Of a stretch of 64,000 nt of DNA, positions 39,946 through 52,029 are shown one piece after another; positions within the stretch are counted from its first letter, which is position 1, and every line of letters starts with the position of its first letter. A program made the translations under genes and the position numbers. The notes under the pieces were generated by a model. That model made no database searches, was not told where the DNA came from, and worked only from the letters and a program-made list of their open reading frames with translations. Source of the DNA: Whitmania pigra (lineage: Eukaryota > Annelida > Clitellata > Hirudinida > Haemopidae); the NCBI GenBank assembly GCA_021613335.1, contig JAJTWR010000266.1:4422501-4486500 (forward strand). The letters are read 5' to 3'.

Positions 39946-40767
39946 CAGCGGTTCTCAACCTTTTTGGCGCTGCCACCCCTCGGCAACACTTGCCATGCTT
40001 TGGCGACCTCCAACAATAAAATTGATTGGGCTACCTTTCACTCAATTAGCTTTATTGTTGTCGTTATGACTTTGGCTTCCAAATATTATAATGTTTACAT
40101 TTGAAACATATTCCACACTTGCGTCTACAAATTTAAAAAAAGTTTTAAATAAGAAAAGCGAGAGCAAATCATCTTCAACTTTAAGTATACTTCTGTATTT
40201 CGAATTGATGATCAACAAACCAGGGACGTGATTTGAGCGGGGGCAAGAGGGTAACAGGCCCCCTGATTTTAGACTAAAGCAAAAACATCTCATATTTTAC
40301 GAAGGTTTGCCCCCTCCCCCTAAATTTTGGCTTGAAGCAAAAAAAGATCGTCTTCTCAAGATGTGCGAGGGATTTCCCCCCTTGGAAAAAGCTGAAATGA
40401 CATCACTGCAACAAACTAAAAAGTGTATGTTGGTGGAAAAAGAAAGAAGAAGTAGATAAGGATTAAACAAACGCAATGTCGTAAAAAATAGAATATGATT
40501 TCAAACATTTGACCTAAAAGGTTTAGCGACATAGCAGAGAAATCCAACAAAAGGCTGATTAGTGATCGCTACATAAAATAGCTTGTACTATAAACAAGAA
40601 TTTTAATCAACATTATAATGTTGATTAATGTTGGTATATAGAGTTAAAAATTTCAAGATTTAGGTTTAATCAAAAATGGGATTTTAAAAAATATTAAAAA
40701 ATTTGTTAAATTCTCACTGTCTCAGGCAACCCCCTGGCAAAACGTTAATTAAGGTTGAGAACCGCTG
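39946..40767. mobile_element. hAT-type element carrying a nested MITE
   Basis: Ends CAGCGGTTCTCAACCTTTTT and AAGGTTGAGAACCGCTG form an inverted repeat typical of Charlie-like hAT elements. The flanking 8 bp (TGTTAAGG versus GTCTAAAA) no longer match. Inner sequence is non-coding and interrupted by the MITE at 40221-40408. Confidence 0.78.
40221..40408. mobile_element. 188-bp MITE nested in a hAT element
   Basis: Ends CAGGGACGTGATTTGAGC and GCTGAAATGACATCACTG, with an 8-bp duplication CAACAAAC at 40213-40220 and 40409-40416. Same length and family as the MITE at 7363-7550. Confidence 0.88.
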
Positions 40768-40788
40768 GTCTAAAACGCTGTAGCTATT

Positions 40789-41325
40789 ATGTTTATTTTT
40801 TTTTCGTTCTACAAATATCTTGAGGTATTAAGAGAAAATTGGATAATCAGACCAAAGACAGACCTTTGTCCTCAGCATGACATTTTAGCAAACACCATTT
40901 CAGAATGGGAAAAGAATGCTGACTTGAAAAAGACAATGTACGAGAAGTATGTTTTTGATCCAGAAAAAAACTTAGAATGGTTGAGCACAAAGATGTCGGC
41001 GTTATCAACCTTTCTGGTGCTGCGACTCCTCAGCAAAACTTGCCATGGATGGATGGATGGATGGACGGATGGACGGATGGACGGATGGACGGATGGACGG
41101 ACGGACGGACGGACGGACGGATGGATGGATGGATGGATGGATGGATGGATGGATGGATGGATGGATGGATGGATGGATGGATGGATAGACGGTTGGATAA
41201 GTACAGTGGGAGAAGCTTCAAAAAAGTTGAAAGCTTTTAATGTCGAATATGTCATCATGGAGTCATCAAGTAAAATTACTTTAAATTTGATGTCCTTTGG
41301 CAGCTCTAAAGAACTACCTTCTTAA
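40789..41325 (+). other. Open frame interrupted by an (ATGG/ACGG)n array; origin unknown
   Basis: The frame contains [20 protein letters not shown] and [20 protein letters not shown], which look like ordinary protein sequence. [13 protein letters not shown] repeat from the tetranucleotide array follows, then [21 protein letters not shown] stretch just before the array (near 41000) resembles the interior start of the hAT element at 39946. It may be a captured exon or part of the transposon. I do not recognise a family. Confidence 0.3.
41045..41190. repeat. (ATGG/ACGG)n tetranucleotide array
   Basis: About 36 units, with ACGG variants on the left and pure ATGG on the right. Confidence 0.96.
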
Positions 41326-43430
41326 TAATACTTATATATATTTTTCATATTTTTCACTTTATTTGGTACAATAGTATATTATAATTTACTTTTATAAATT
41401 ATTATAAATTTCAATATAATTTTAATTTATTTATTAATCACAAAATCATTCAAAAAAAACTAATTTTTAAAATAAAGAATTTGAATTTTTTTAAGCATTT
41501 TGGTTGACAATAAAAATTAAATCAAGAAAACTTTGCATCAATAATTAATCACTTCCTTTTTTGAATAAATGTTTTAATTACCATTAATACGAAAGAATTA
41601 ATAGTGAAACAATTTAATTATAATTATTTATAAAAATAATTATTTATTAAATTGCTTAAAATCTAACTAGCCCACGCTTAAATTGCACAATTATTATATT
41701 CTCAGGATATTAATATTACACTCACAATATTACAGAGTTATTATTGTAATCATACGGAATTAATAATGAAACAATTTAATAAAATAATTATTTATTAATT
41801 TGCTTAAAACCTAACTAGCCCATACTTAAATTACACAATTATTATATTCACAGGAAATTAATATTATAATCATAAGGAATTAATATTATAATCATACAAA
41901 ATTAATATTATAATCACAATACACTAACTAACCACTACTCCGTCTTTTCTTGGCCGATGAATGAAAATATTTTTAAATGTAAGATATTCTCAACAACGTC
42001 ACATCTCCACAAGACAACCGGAAATGAAAGAAACGTCTCAAGATTTTATGTCGACGCATGCGCGTCAATTGGGTGGTCCTGTTCATTCATGTAGCAATCC
42101 TGCATCGATGTGAATGGTGACAATAATTGTACTTTTTATTATTTACAATAAATTATGTAATAATCATTTCAACTTAATAAAAAACAAATAATATTTACTG
42201 TAGTCATTAATAATTTAAGTAGGATATGATTAAGGGCTATAGGATGATTATAATGAAAAAGATGATGAAATGGAATAGGTATGTAAAAATTAAAAATCTT
42301 TACCCTGTAACTAACTATTAAAACCCCATCCAATGAGTGTCACAGGTAGCGATGAAAAAATACATGGTTTTTTTGGTCCGAGTTTTTTATGTGTTTTTTA
42401 TTGTTTTTTATGCTTTATTTGTTGTTTTTTTTTAAATTTGTTGAAAAGTGATGGTTCGTGATTAGTTAAACAAGTTTATTGCAACATAAGTAAAAGATAA
42501 TACAAAACTAGAGCAACACTGCTAATTGAAATCAAGTTCTGAGTCCATTTAGCCAAATTCACTGTCTTCATCCTTATCAGATTCTTTGTATTCTGCTTCA
42601 GAGTGGTGACTCACACGACCATACCCTTCATCTGATTCTTCAGTATCTCAACCAATCGCTGCTTTTCATTCGTCCAGCCTTCACCTTTCCATTCAACGGA
42701 ACACAAAAATAGAAACCAAATCTTCCAGCCATTAAAGAAGGTTTTTATTCTCAATTTTATTTTTATTTCTTAAAATAGTTTATGTCAGATTTATGTTAAA
42801 TAAATTTGGTGAAAACAATTTATGTTTATGCAAAATAACAATTATTTTGAGTGACATTTTTGCATTTAATTATAAGTTATAATAAGTTAGGATTTAAAAA
42901 GAATCCATTTTATTTAGAATGCTTCATTCAAAATATCTGCATTCGTAGCTTCAATAGTTATTAAATTAAGCGGCAATCCTTTGAAAAGATTTCAAGCAAA
43001 AACTAAGACATCCTTCATCTTAATTCAAAGAAAACCTTTGACAAGCGCTTCCACGAATTTGAATTTGAATTTGAATTGCTTTCAGAGAAAATATTCACGA
43101 GGGAAGATTTGCACAGTTCGGTGGAAAGAAGCAAATAATTGCTCCTTTCTCAGTCCGGGATTTGATCTGACACTCCCAACATTCGCGCGCATCGATAATT
43201 ATCAACAACAACTTATAACAACCGATAGCAACTAATAACAATTAATTCGTGAGTAATCTCATTATTTTCCCAAGTCCTCTTTCAACAGGATTCAAATGCG
43301 ATCATGCGATCATGAGGGAAGTAGTGGTGATGATGATGATGATGATCAAATACTACTGGTAATTCAAGTCAAATCTCTCCAAGTTTGAGACTATGATGCT
43401 AAGCACCCCCCATAAACTGGCCCCACCTCC
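41326..43430. other. AT-rich intergenic DNA
   Basis: Contains local duplications (41630-41700 and 41755-41850 share AATTATTTATTAAATTGCTT-like and CTAACTAGCCCA sequence) and no supported gene. A minus-strand acidic stretch near 42540-42660 (YKESDKDEDSEFG before a stop) could be the end of a lost frame. Confidence 0.4.
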
Positions 43431-43900
43431 CCCCACATCAACATCTCACTGACAAAGAACATCAACATTCCTGGTATCACCTTCTGCCGAGACAAGCACA
43501 TGTCGGCATTAAATTTTGCAACTAGCAGCATACATGGCCTTACATGGCATGAAGAATCTCCTTACAGTTCGTATGCCAGACGCTCTCTGTTGCTAACTCA
43601 TTTTGTCGAGGCTCGCCAGCTGTAATTCACATCAATTATTCTCTGCTTTCCTCTAGAAATTGCAGAGGATTCAATACAAAGCTGCTCGTTTTGAGATCGT
43701 GGGTGATGCTGAACCAATTGACCCCATGGCATCACTTCATTGTCTTTCAATGTACTTTAAAATTCACAAGGGACATGATGCCACATAAAGTTCTGAGTTC
43801 ACAGGAACACCAACACTCTCAGCACTCAGTGCGAGGATTCTGAAATCGGATTCCACGAATTTCCTCAAAACGTGGTTGTTTAAGAAGCTTATTTAAAGCG
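43430..43900 (+). mobile_element. Degenerate LINE fragment (possibly jockey/I-like)
   Basis: Broken frames contain NINIPGITFCRDKHM, IQYKAARFEIVGDAEPIDP and STNFLKTWLFKKLI. These recall the C-terminal half of jockey/I-type LINE reverse transcriptases (cf. the INVLGVTFD, KAARLIGDP and STNSFK motifs). Several stops and frameshifts. A tRNA-SINE follows immediately. Confidence 0.4.
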
Positions 43901-43950
43901 AAGTCTCACGAGTTTTCTGCTCCTTCGGACATGAAACAGACAATGGCGTG

Positions 43951-44125
43951 CAGATTGACCGAATGGGTTGCGTGCCTGCATACGGCATTAATGGCAACAG
44001 TGGTAATGTGTCGTGTTCGAAACCCAGCCTGCACTGCCACAAGCGCCCTTGGGAAGGAGCGCTATATAAATGGTTACAAGAAGCGCTTCTGACGCTAAGC
44101 ATGTGGCTCTATGTAAATGAAGTAC
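43951..44125 (+). mobile_element. tRNA-derived SINE (copy 2)
   Basis: Same body as the copy at 38749: ACCGAATGGGTTGCGTG, box B GTGTTCGAAACCC, CGCCCTTGGGAAGGAGCGC and TATATAAATGGTTAC. Box A is slightly changed (TTGACCGAATGG). Confidence 0.82.
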
Positions 44126-44479
44126 AATGGAGGTAGGGTTGCCAGACGTCCGGCAAAAGGTGAACACAACCTCCTTTTTAACCAGAGGTCCTCCATCAGG
44201 CAGGCTAAGTTAACAATTTTTAAAATGTCCGGCTTTTATTATATTTTATATTATAATTTTTAAATATTGTTGTTACAACTTACAATATATCTACACTCTA
44301 CCGTACATTTACATTGTTACATTCTGCGAACCAGTTGATAATAGATTAATGATCAGAGGACAAAGGAAAGGAATAGACTATTGCTCAATTCTTTAAAGGG
44401 TTAATGAACGTTCTTATAAAGTTCAGTGGAGTCATTCATTCAGTAGAGATTGCAGGATATAACATGACCCTGTTCGTCT

Positions 44480-44525
44480 TTGTTTAAACATAACATAACA
44501 ATTAACATAACATAACATAACAATT
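44480..44525. repeat. (ACATA)n / AACATAACAT short tandem repeat
   Basis: CATAACATAACAATTAACAT and related 5-bp units. Low complexity. Confidence 0.7.
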
Positions 44526-45714
44526 ATTTATAGTGGTTAAGAAGACCTGGATCTGTGTAATAACCACTTTTTTTAGTCCTAATAACCGAATTTACTTAAA
44601 TAAATTTTAAATTTATCTACTGTGTCAGCATGGATGGTTTCCGTATCTAGTTTATTCCACAAGGAAACCACCCTTGCGAAGCCACCTTTTGTTTATGTTT
44701 GTGCTCGCATGAGCATGTAATTGTCCAAATCATCTTAATCATGCAACTAGACTGGGACTCTAATCAAATAAATAAATAAATGAGCATTTAATATTTTCAC
44801 GTCCATTTAACGATTCGATTTGTTCTCGTTTTCAGAATTTTTAAAACTAAAATGAATATCTCAACAACAAAAAAATCGTTTTTCAACGAAAATTTTTCAA
44901 ATTAAAATAAACTTTTAATTTTTTTTTTTTTTTTGAAATGACTTCATTCATGGTAGCCAATTATTTCATTAGGATTTAAAACAACTTATTTCTAAGCCCA
45001 ACAAATGCGTCGTTGACACGCCACTACTCGAGAACAACAACAACTATCATCATCATCATCATCATCTTAATCAATAACCATCATCGTCATCTTCTTCATA
45101 TTCTTTTTCATTTTCTTCATCATCATCATCGTCATAAGTCGTCATAGTGGCGTGCAGAGTAAGATTTCTCATCCTGCCTCCTCCTACTATTCAATCTGTG
45201 CTCAGGTCAGATGACCCGAAAGTTTTGTTATTAAATTTTCCAGCAGCAGTCCGATGAGACTCATTTTCCAGGATGCACGAGGTGTCTGCAGTGGTGGAGT
45301 TGATTGGAAGCATTTGGAGACCATGTTCAGCCACTCTCATCACATTGCTGATAGTTGTCGATGTTGTTGTTGTTGCCACTGTTCCTGCTAAGGCTAAACG
45401 AGATGCCATTGTCGATTAAAGTTGTAAAGAAGCAATTGTTTAATGATGCTTTTGTTCGTCTTGTACAGAATCTTGCCTTTTCTTTTTCGGAGTGGTCACA
45501 ATGATCCTGAAAATGTATGGACACCAATTCCAACTTCATCCTCATTATCTCAAATTCTCCGCTCCTGCTCCAACCTCCGATTCTCCTTCTCGTGTTCAAG
45601 TCCCTCGTAGTTTGGTTGTCATGGCATTTCGATTTGCTATGACATTTTAGCATTATGGTTGCATGTTGTGATGTTTGTTTTAGATTGTTTTTGTTCAATT
45701 ATGTTCAACATTAC

Positions 45715-46924
45715 CAGTGTTGTGCAGTATCGAATTACATGTAATTCGTTACTGTAATTAATTACATTTTTTGGTAATTTTTACTTGTAACAGTTAAAAA
45801 AAAATTTTTTTACTTTTACTTGTAACAAATTACTATTTTCGGTCCTACTTTTAATTCGTTACCTTTGTGGCACAAGACGTTACAAAGTAACATAAATAAA
45901 ATTTTAAATTAGTTTATTTTATTTTAAAACTTTATTAAAATTCTAGATTGTTATTCTTTGGTTCGTTCAAAAACCTTCTTTCCGATCATCGCTCATTTGT
46001 TATTGTGGTTATCGCCGGTCGTTTTTGTTAAATCGGAAATTGTTGATTAATCATACCGAAGCTTTTTTAATATATAATATTGTATGTATATAATAATATA
46101 AGATTTAATATATCGTAGTATGGATTCATTTGAAGCCAGTTTGAGTGTCGTTAGCGAAGATAAGAGGAACAAGCGTGAAGATAGTCCGTGGCCGTATTTA
46201 AACAAAATGTTCAGATTTCAATCAAAGGAAAATCATATAAGTATGCCTACTCTGCCAACAGAAAAAAAACTATGTTCAGCATATGAAGGTTCTTCATCTA
46301 ACTTGAAGAAGCACGTGGAACGCATGCATCCAACAGAAGTTAAGGAATATGGGATATCTGTTGCCAACGATTGTCAAGCTTCATGAGAAACTGGTAGCCA
46401 AAATAGCATCTTCTAATGCAGCAATGGAGGACGAGCTGAAAGCATCTCATTCATCCGATGCTGACAGTGTTGAAGATAGTTTCTTCAATTGCACAAGGTC
46501 AACTGATATTCTGATGCAGTATCTTCAAGACTGATCAGATGACATGAACATTATTTATCCAGTTGAACGCTCCTCTGCCAGCTAGTGCAGCTGTTGAACG
46601 TTTATTCAGCTATGCTGGTATGAACAGCCGAAGGACCATAATGAGTGATAAACTATTCGAGGACTTAGTTATGTTAAAAATTAACAAATGTTTGTTGTTG
46701 TAATAAATAATAAAAACACCAAAAGAATGCTGTATGATAACAATAATGGCGGCATCAAAGTTACTTGTAATTTTTACTTAAAAGTAACTTTTGGATGCTG
46801 TAACTTTTTACTTTTAATTGAGTAACTTTTTAAGACAATACTCTTACTTATACTTAAGTAGCTTTTTGAGCTATTACTTTTACTTGTAACTAGTTACCAA
46901 AATGAGGTAACTTTTACAACACTG
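45715..46924 (+). mobile_element. Non-autonomous hAT transposon, copy A (transposase pseudogene)
   Basis: 1,210 bp with ends CAGTGTTGTGCAG / TTACAACACTG and an 8-bp duplication AACATTAC on both sides. The subterminal regions are dense in GTAAC/GTAATT motifs. Broken transposase: frame 46120-46386 starts MDSFEASLSVVSEDKRNK and keeps NLKKHVERMHPTEV (BED-finger half). The dimerisation domain LPASAAVERLFSYAGMN and KLFEDLVMLKINK lies near 46565-46690, separated by stops. The RNase H core is deleted. Confidence 0.92.
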
Positions 46925-47471
46925 AACATTACAACAATTAATATTATGTTAAAGATAGCAATTATGTTATGCTTTGTTCAATTACGTCATACTTTGTGAT
47001 AAGTGCCACTTATATTGTAAATTAGTTTGCGTGTTATGAAATTCTCAACAGCAATAGCAAGTATTAGCACAACAGAATTATTAATAATTTTCATGATAAC
47101 AATAACAAGAATTACAACAGCCAAAGACTTCAATTGTGGAATACTTTCATCTGAAATTAACGAGCCTATCGTGACATATTCAAGAATATGTTTTTCAAAT
47201 TAATGTCTACAAATTTCATCATTTTTATGTTGTTTTGTCATTGCTCAAAAGATAGGCGAACGATGAATTGGCAGGTGGTGGCGCGAAAGAATTTGTTTCC
47301 GTTGGTGATAAAGTCCGTTATTGCTGTTGTAATTTTGATGGATATTGTTGTTGTAAATATTTTCTTATTATTAATATTATTAATTACTTATTGTTATTAC
47401 TAAAAACAATATAGCTGAATCTAATGATTAATTGTATTACACCGTTACTCTATGTAGCACACTTCTTAGAG

Positions 47472-48833
47472 CAGTGTTGTAAAAATTACCTCATTTCGGT
47501 AACTAGTTACAAGTAAAAGTAATACCTCAAAAAGCTACTTAAGTATAAGTAAGAGTATTGTCTCAAAAATTTACTCAAGTAAAAGCTAAAAGTTACAGCG
47601 TCTAAAAGTTACTTTTAAGTAAAAATTACAAGTAACTTTGATGCCGGCATTATTGTGATCATACATCATTCCGTATTATTTAAAAGAAATTGTTTCTCTT
47701 ATCGTTAAAACAATTACTGGTATTAACTGCTAGTACTAACAGTCATTAAGTAATAACCTTTGAACTAATGCATTCTTTTGGTGTTTTTATTATTTATTAC
47801 ATTACAATCACAAATTTTTGTTAATTTTTAACATAACTAAGTCCTCGAATAGTTTGTCACTCATTATGGTCCTTCAGCTGTTCTGAATTCATACCAGAAG
47901 AGCTGAATAAACGTTCAACAGCTGCACTAGCTGGCAGAGGAGTGTTCAACTGGATAAATAATTTCTTCAGGGTATCGCTTCCAGTAATAATGTTCATGTC
48001 ATCTGATCGGTCTCGAAGATACTGCATCAGAATATCAGTTGACCTTGTGCAATTGAAGAAACTGTCTTCAATACTGTCAGCATCAGATGAACGAGAGCTC
48101 AAAGCTCGTCCATCTTTGGTGCATTAGAAGATGCTATTTTGGCTACCAGTTTCTCATCAAGCTTGACAATCGTTGGCAACAGATATACCATATTCCTTAA
48201 CTTCTGTTGGATGCATGCGTTCCACGTGCTTCTTCAAGTTAGATGAAAAACCTTCACATGCTGAACATAGTTTTTGTTTATGTTGGCAGAGTAGGCATGC
48301 ATACTTATATGATTTTCCTTTGATTGAAATCTGAACATTTTGTTGAAATACGGCCATGGACTATCTTCACCCTTGTTCCTCTTATCTTCGCTAACGACAC
48401 TAAAAATGGCTTCAAATGAATCCATACTACGATATATTAAATCTTATATTATTATATGTATATAATATTATATATTAAAAAAGCTTCGGTATGACTATTC
48501 AACAATTTCCGATTTAAAACAAAAACGACCGGCGATAACCACAATAACAAAAGAGCGATGATCGGGAAGGGGAAGGTTCTCGAACGAACCAAAGAATAAC
48601 AATCTAGAATTTAAATTTTTTAAAAATAAATTAAACTAATTTAAAATGTTATTTATGTTACTTTGTAACGTCTTGCGCCAAAAAGGTAACGAATTAAAAG
48701 TATGACCAAAAATAGTAATTTGTTACAAGTAAGAGTACAAAATTTTTTTTGTAATTGTTACAAGTAAAAATTACCAAAAAATGTAATTAATTACAGTAAC
48801 GAATTACATGTAATTCGATACTGCACAACACTG
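47472..48833 (-). mobile_element. Non-autonomous hAT transposon, copy B, inverted relative to copy A
   Basis: 1,362 bp with the same ends as copy A and its own 8-bp duplication TCTTAGAG (47464-47471 and 48834-48841). The minus strand encodes a better preserved BED zinc finger: YACLLCQHKQKLCSAC then SNLKKHVERMHPTEV. Dimerisation residues LPASAAVERLFSSSGMN are at 47857-48102. Different target duplications show the two copies inserted independently, not by segmental inversion. Confidence 0.92.
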
Positions 48834-48841
48834 TCTTAGAG

Positions 48842-49890
48842 TTAATTTATTATTATTCTTGTTATTGTTAATCATTTATTTTATGTTGAATTGTTGAAGT
48901 GTCTTAAGAGAGATGGTCCGAATTATTTGCTTGGTTGCACGCGTTCATTGTAAAGACTCGTTTCGTGGATGTTAAAAAGATCTTCTGGGAAGAAATTGGT
49001 GTGCAATGTTGTCGACGTGTTTTGTGTTGTCAATGAACTCTATTTTTTAATTATCCTTTGCTTTTATTTTCTCAACTATTCAAAGCAATCACGGATCGAA
49101 AATCACAACGAGTATTTAAAGTCCCCCATTCTTGGTCCTAAGAGAACCTCGTGTCATAATGTGCGAACCATCGACATTTATGAAGCCGTTTGCACAATGA
49201 ATGTTGCTGCGTGACAAATATTTTACGCCAACGTTTTTGACTTTTTCGCTTCCACATGAGGTAACTTGACAGATGACAAATTCATTCACACGCCTCTGGA
49301 GAAGCCGATGCTGCGGAATACGATTTTGAAGAGACTGTTCACTCCTCTCCAATTGCAAACGAATGCAATAACATGAACCTGCGCAGAGGGAAATCCACTT
49401 GGGCGGTTGTTCGTCATCCAATTATTAATGTCTTTGTCATCATATTTTTGGACTTTATGATTTGTTCTTCGTCCAATAGGGCCATATCAGAAACGATGGT
49501 GACATCCAGGCTCCACGAGAGGGGGGTGCAGCCAGAAAAGTTTAGGGGGCCCATGAACATTAGAGCCCAGTATTAAAATAGGCACGAAATTGTTATTATT
49601 ACCGCATACTGATCCCTATTAACTTCTGCAACAAAGTCATTCAAGCTAGTAATGCGACTTTAGATATGGAAGTTGCAAAGGTAGAGAGCTTCCTTACACA
49701 ACTAGTGACTTTGTGAGACTGTTGGAAAGCAATTAGGAATGAAGCGAAGCTTGCTACATCCAGCTTGCAGGTAGAAGTAAAATTGTTTAGAAACAGTGGC
49801 GGCATCACTGCCAGATAAAAATGATTCCATGATGAGGATACATTTGATGAAAATGGGAATAAAATGAACGAAGCACATGAAGCCTCTGAG
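48842..49890. other. Intergenic DNA
   Basis: No frame with splice or family support. The 49116-49421 (-) frame looks random. Confidence 0.4.
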
Positions 49891-49895
49891 GAAAG

Positions 49896-49945
49896 TATTA
49901 TTATTATTATTAATTAACTGAGGAATTATATTCACGGCGAAGCTA

Positions 49946-49996
<51 letters not shown>

Positions 49997-50004
49997 CATC
50001 ATCA

Positions 50005-50040
<36 letters not shown>

Positions 50041-50057
50041 TATTATTATTATTATTA

Positions 50058-50110
<53 letters not shown>

Positions 50111-50138
50111 TATTATTATTATTATTATTAATATTATC

Positions 50139-50197
<59 letters not shown>

Positions 50198-50211
50198 CAT
50201 CATCATTATTA

Positions 50212-50307
<96 letters not shown>

Positions 50308-50315
50308 GCAGTAGT
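49896..50315. repeat. (ATT)n array with embedded 35-bp unit
   Basis: About 400 bp of ATT/ATC repeat. At 49913-49948 it is interrupted by a unique stretch AACTGAGGAATTATATTCAC... that recurs inverted at 55914-55950, also at the edge of an AAT array. Confidence 0.93.
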
Positions 50316-50328
50316 AGTAGTAGTAGTT

Positions 50329-51329
50329 TTACATGCCCCCGTCAGGTATGGGGGTCTGGGGGTTCTCCAGCTGAAAAGTTGGATTCCGAATGTCAGGATC
50401 CAAAGAATGACCAAAGTTATACAACAAGCAAAGCATAACGAAGACGAATTCCTTACGGAATTGTTGCATCACAACACAACTGTTATGAGCGAAGTGAGAA
50501 GATTCGGGAAACCTCAGCCGAACAGTCATCAAATCTCCGACAAGTGATTGCTGCGGAGCAACTCTATCAAACAGTGGATGGTTATGGCCTAAGGTCCTTT
50601 ATGAGTGCTGTTGTTCCCAGCGAATGGCTGGTTGATGGCATTGACAGGATGCCAACCCAGAAGTTCATGCAATGCGTGAGGGTTCGTGCTGCGGTCCTTC
50701 ATAACAAACTGCGATCGGCAAGAAAAAATCCAATGGCCAACACTACTTGCGATGCCGGCTGTGAAGAGGTCGAGTCTCTGGGCCACATTATTCGCTACTG
50801 CCACAGAACCAACGGTCCGCGCCACGCAAGGCACGACGCCATAGTGAGAATGCTTGAGAGCAGATTGAAGGAGAAGGACTACGCAACGAAATTGGAACCC
50901 AGAATCCCAACGGTACTAGGAACGAGAATTCCAGATCTTTGCGCTTGGAATAAGACAGAATACATCGTTTGCGATGTGGCGATTATTAAAGATACAATGG
51001 GACTAGACCGATGGCATGAATTCAAGGTGAACAAATATGACAAACCTGATATTCATAGATGGATGGAGCAAAACAATCCGATTGCCAATGTGGAGAAACA
51101 GAAAGGGCTGATCACAGCTCTCATATTGAATTGGAGGGGCGCGGTGTCTTTGAAGTCCTGGGAGTTTTGGAAAGCACATGGGGTCACAAGAAGACTTCTT
51201 ATGTGGATATCCATTAAGGTGTTACAGGAGACATATAAGATCTGGAAATTTTTCAAGCATAGTACCTGGAGAAAACACAGACGAAAGGGCCAAAGAGGAC
51301 GCACAAAAAACACTTTCAATAATTCATGA
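50329..51329 (+). pseudogene. R2-clade LINE, 5'-truncated: RT end, CCHC finger and restriction-like endonuclease
   Basis: Downstream of the ATT array, HAPVRYGGLGVLQLKSWIP is the thumb-side motif of R2-type reverse transcriptases. A stop (QISDK*, about 50544) breaks the frame. The 261-codon frame at 50544-51329 then holds a CCHC knuckle (CDAGCEEVESLGHIIRYCHR). The restriction-like endonuclease core follows (PRIPTVLGTRIPDLCAWN, then YIVCDVAI), with the R2-typical NKYDKPDI and LILNWRGAVSLKSWEF. The 5' half including the RT core is missing. A candidate 3' UTR runs to about 51515. Site-specific R2 elements live in 28S rDNA; here the flanks are microsatellite (AGT repeats at 50308-50327 and near 51507), so this is a dead off-target copy or a relative with another target. 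Confidence 0.85.
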
Positions 51330-52025
51330 CAATATTTCGAAAAATTATTTAACTATTTCAATACTTCTATTCGAACTCAAAATATTTATATTATGGTCCT
51401 TGGGTGATCCCTGACCCGTATGAGGACTTTAAATATTCGGGTGATGTTTTTTTTTTGATGATGGTTCTAGAAAGTGTCAGAGGGCTAAATAAAATCTTTG
51501 AAAAGTAGTAGTAATAACAACATTTAAATAATTAAATGATAAAAACCAGAACAACTACACTGTATTTATGAGTCGTTGTGGTCATGAATTCTGATTTATT
51601 TCTTTATTTATTTATTTGATTATAGTCCGTTGCATAACTCCATGAATTCTGAGGTGTTTATCAGTATTAAAGGTTTAAATCAAGATGTAAACCAAATTTT
51701 AAGGTAGGTGGCGCTTCATCTCAATCCATCGTTAATTGCGATTCGCGGTGTGAAATAAATCCAAGATTTATTAGAAAAACTAAACTCATAAAGCAGATTC
51801 AAACTCATGCTGTGTAAATAACTCCGTTGTAACAATAATAGGTTCTGATGTACATAACTCCTTTGTAACAACAATTGGTTCTGATGTATTAATGAGTAAT
51901 ACTATGGAGCTTCGGTTTGACCGCCAGGGTTAGGGGTCCTTTACGGAAAAAGCCTTATCCACTGTCGATCCCTCAAGAACAACAATTAACAGCATCCAAC
52001 AGAGAGGAAACCATTGATTCTAGAG
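51330..52025. other. LINE 3' flank and a 39-bp tandem repeat
   Basis: ATAACTCCGTTGTAACAATA...GGTTCTGATGTA near 51829 repeats once at about 51852-51895. It precedes the hammerhead-like motif and may belong to the same retroelement terminus. Confidence 0.4.
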
Positions 52026-52029
52026 AATG

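Noticed and set aside
41030..41258. [12 protein letters not shown] and WMDGWMDG repeat proteins
   Set aside because: Frames of the ATGG/ACGG tetranucleotide array.
42529..42660. Acidic minus-strand segment ending YKESDKDEDSEFG and stop
   Set aside because: Looks like a protein C-terminus but no upstream exon could be identified; kept only as a remark.
45191..45698. Minus-strand frames MASRLALAGTVATTTT... and MNKNNLKQTSQHAT...
   Set aside because: No splice-supported joining, low-complexity TTT/NNN tracts, and no recognisable domain.
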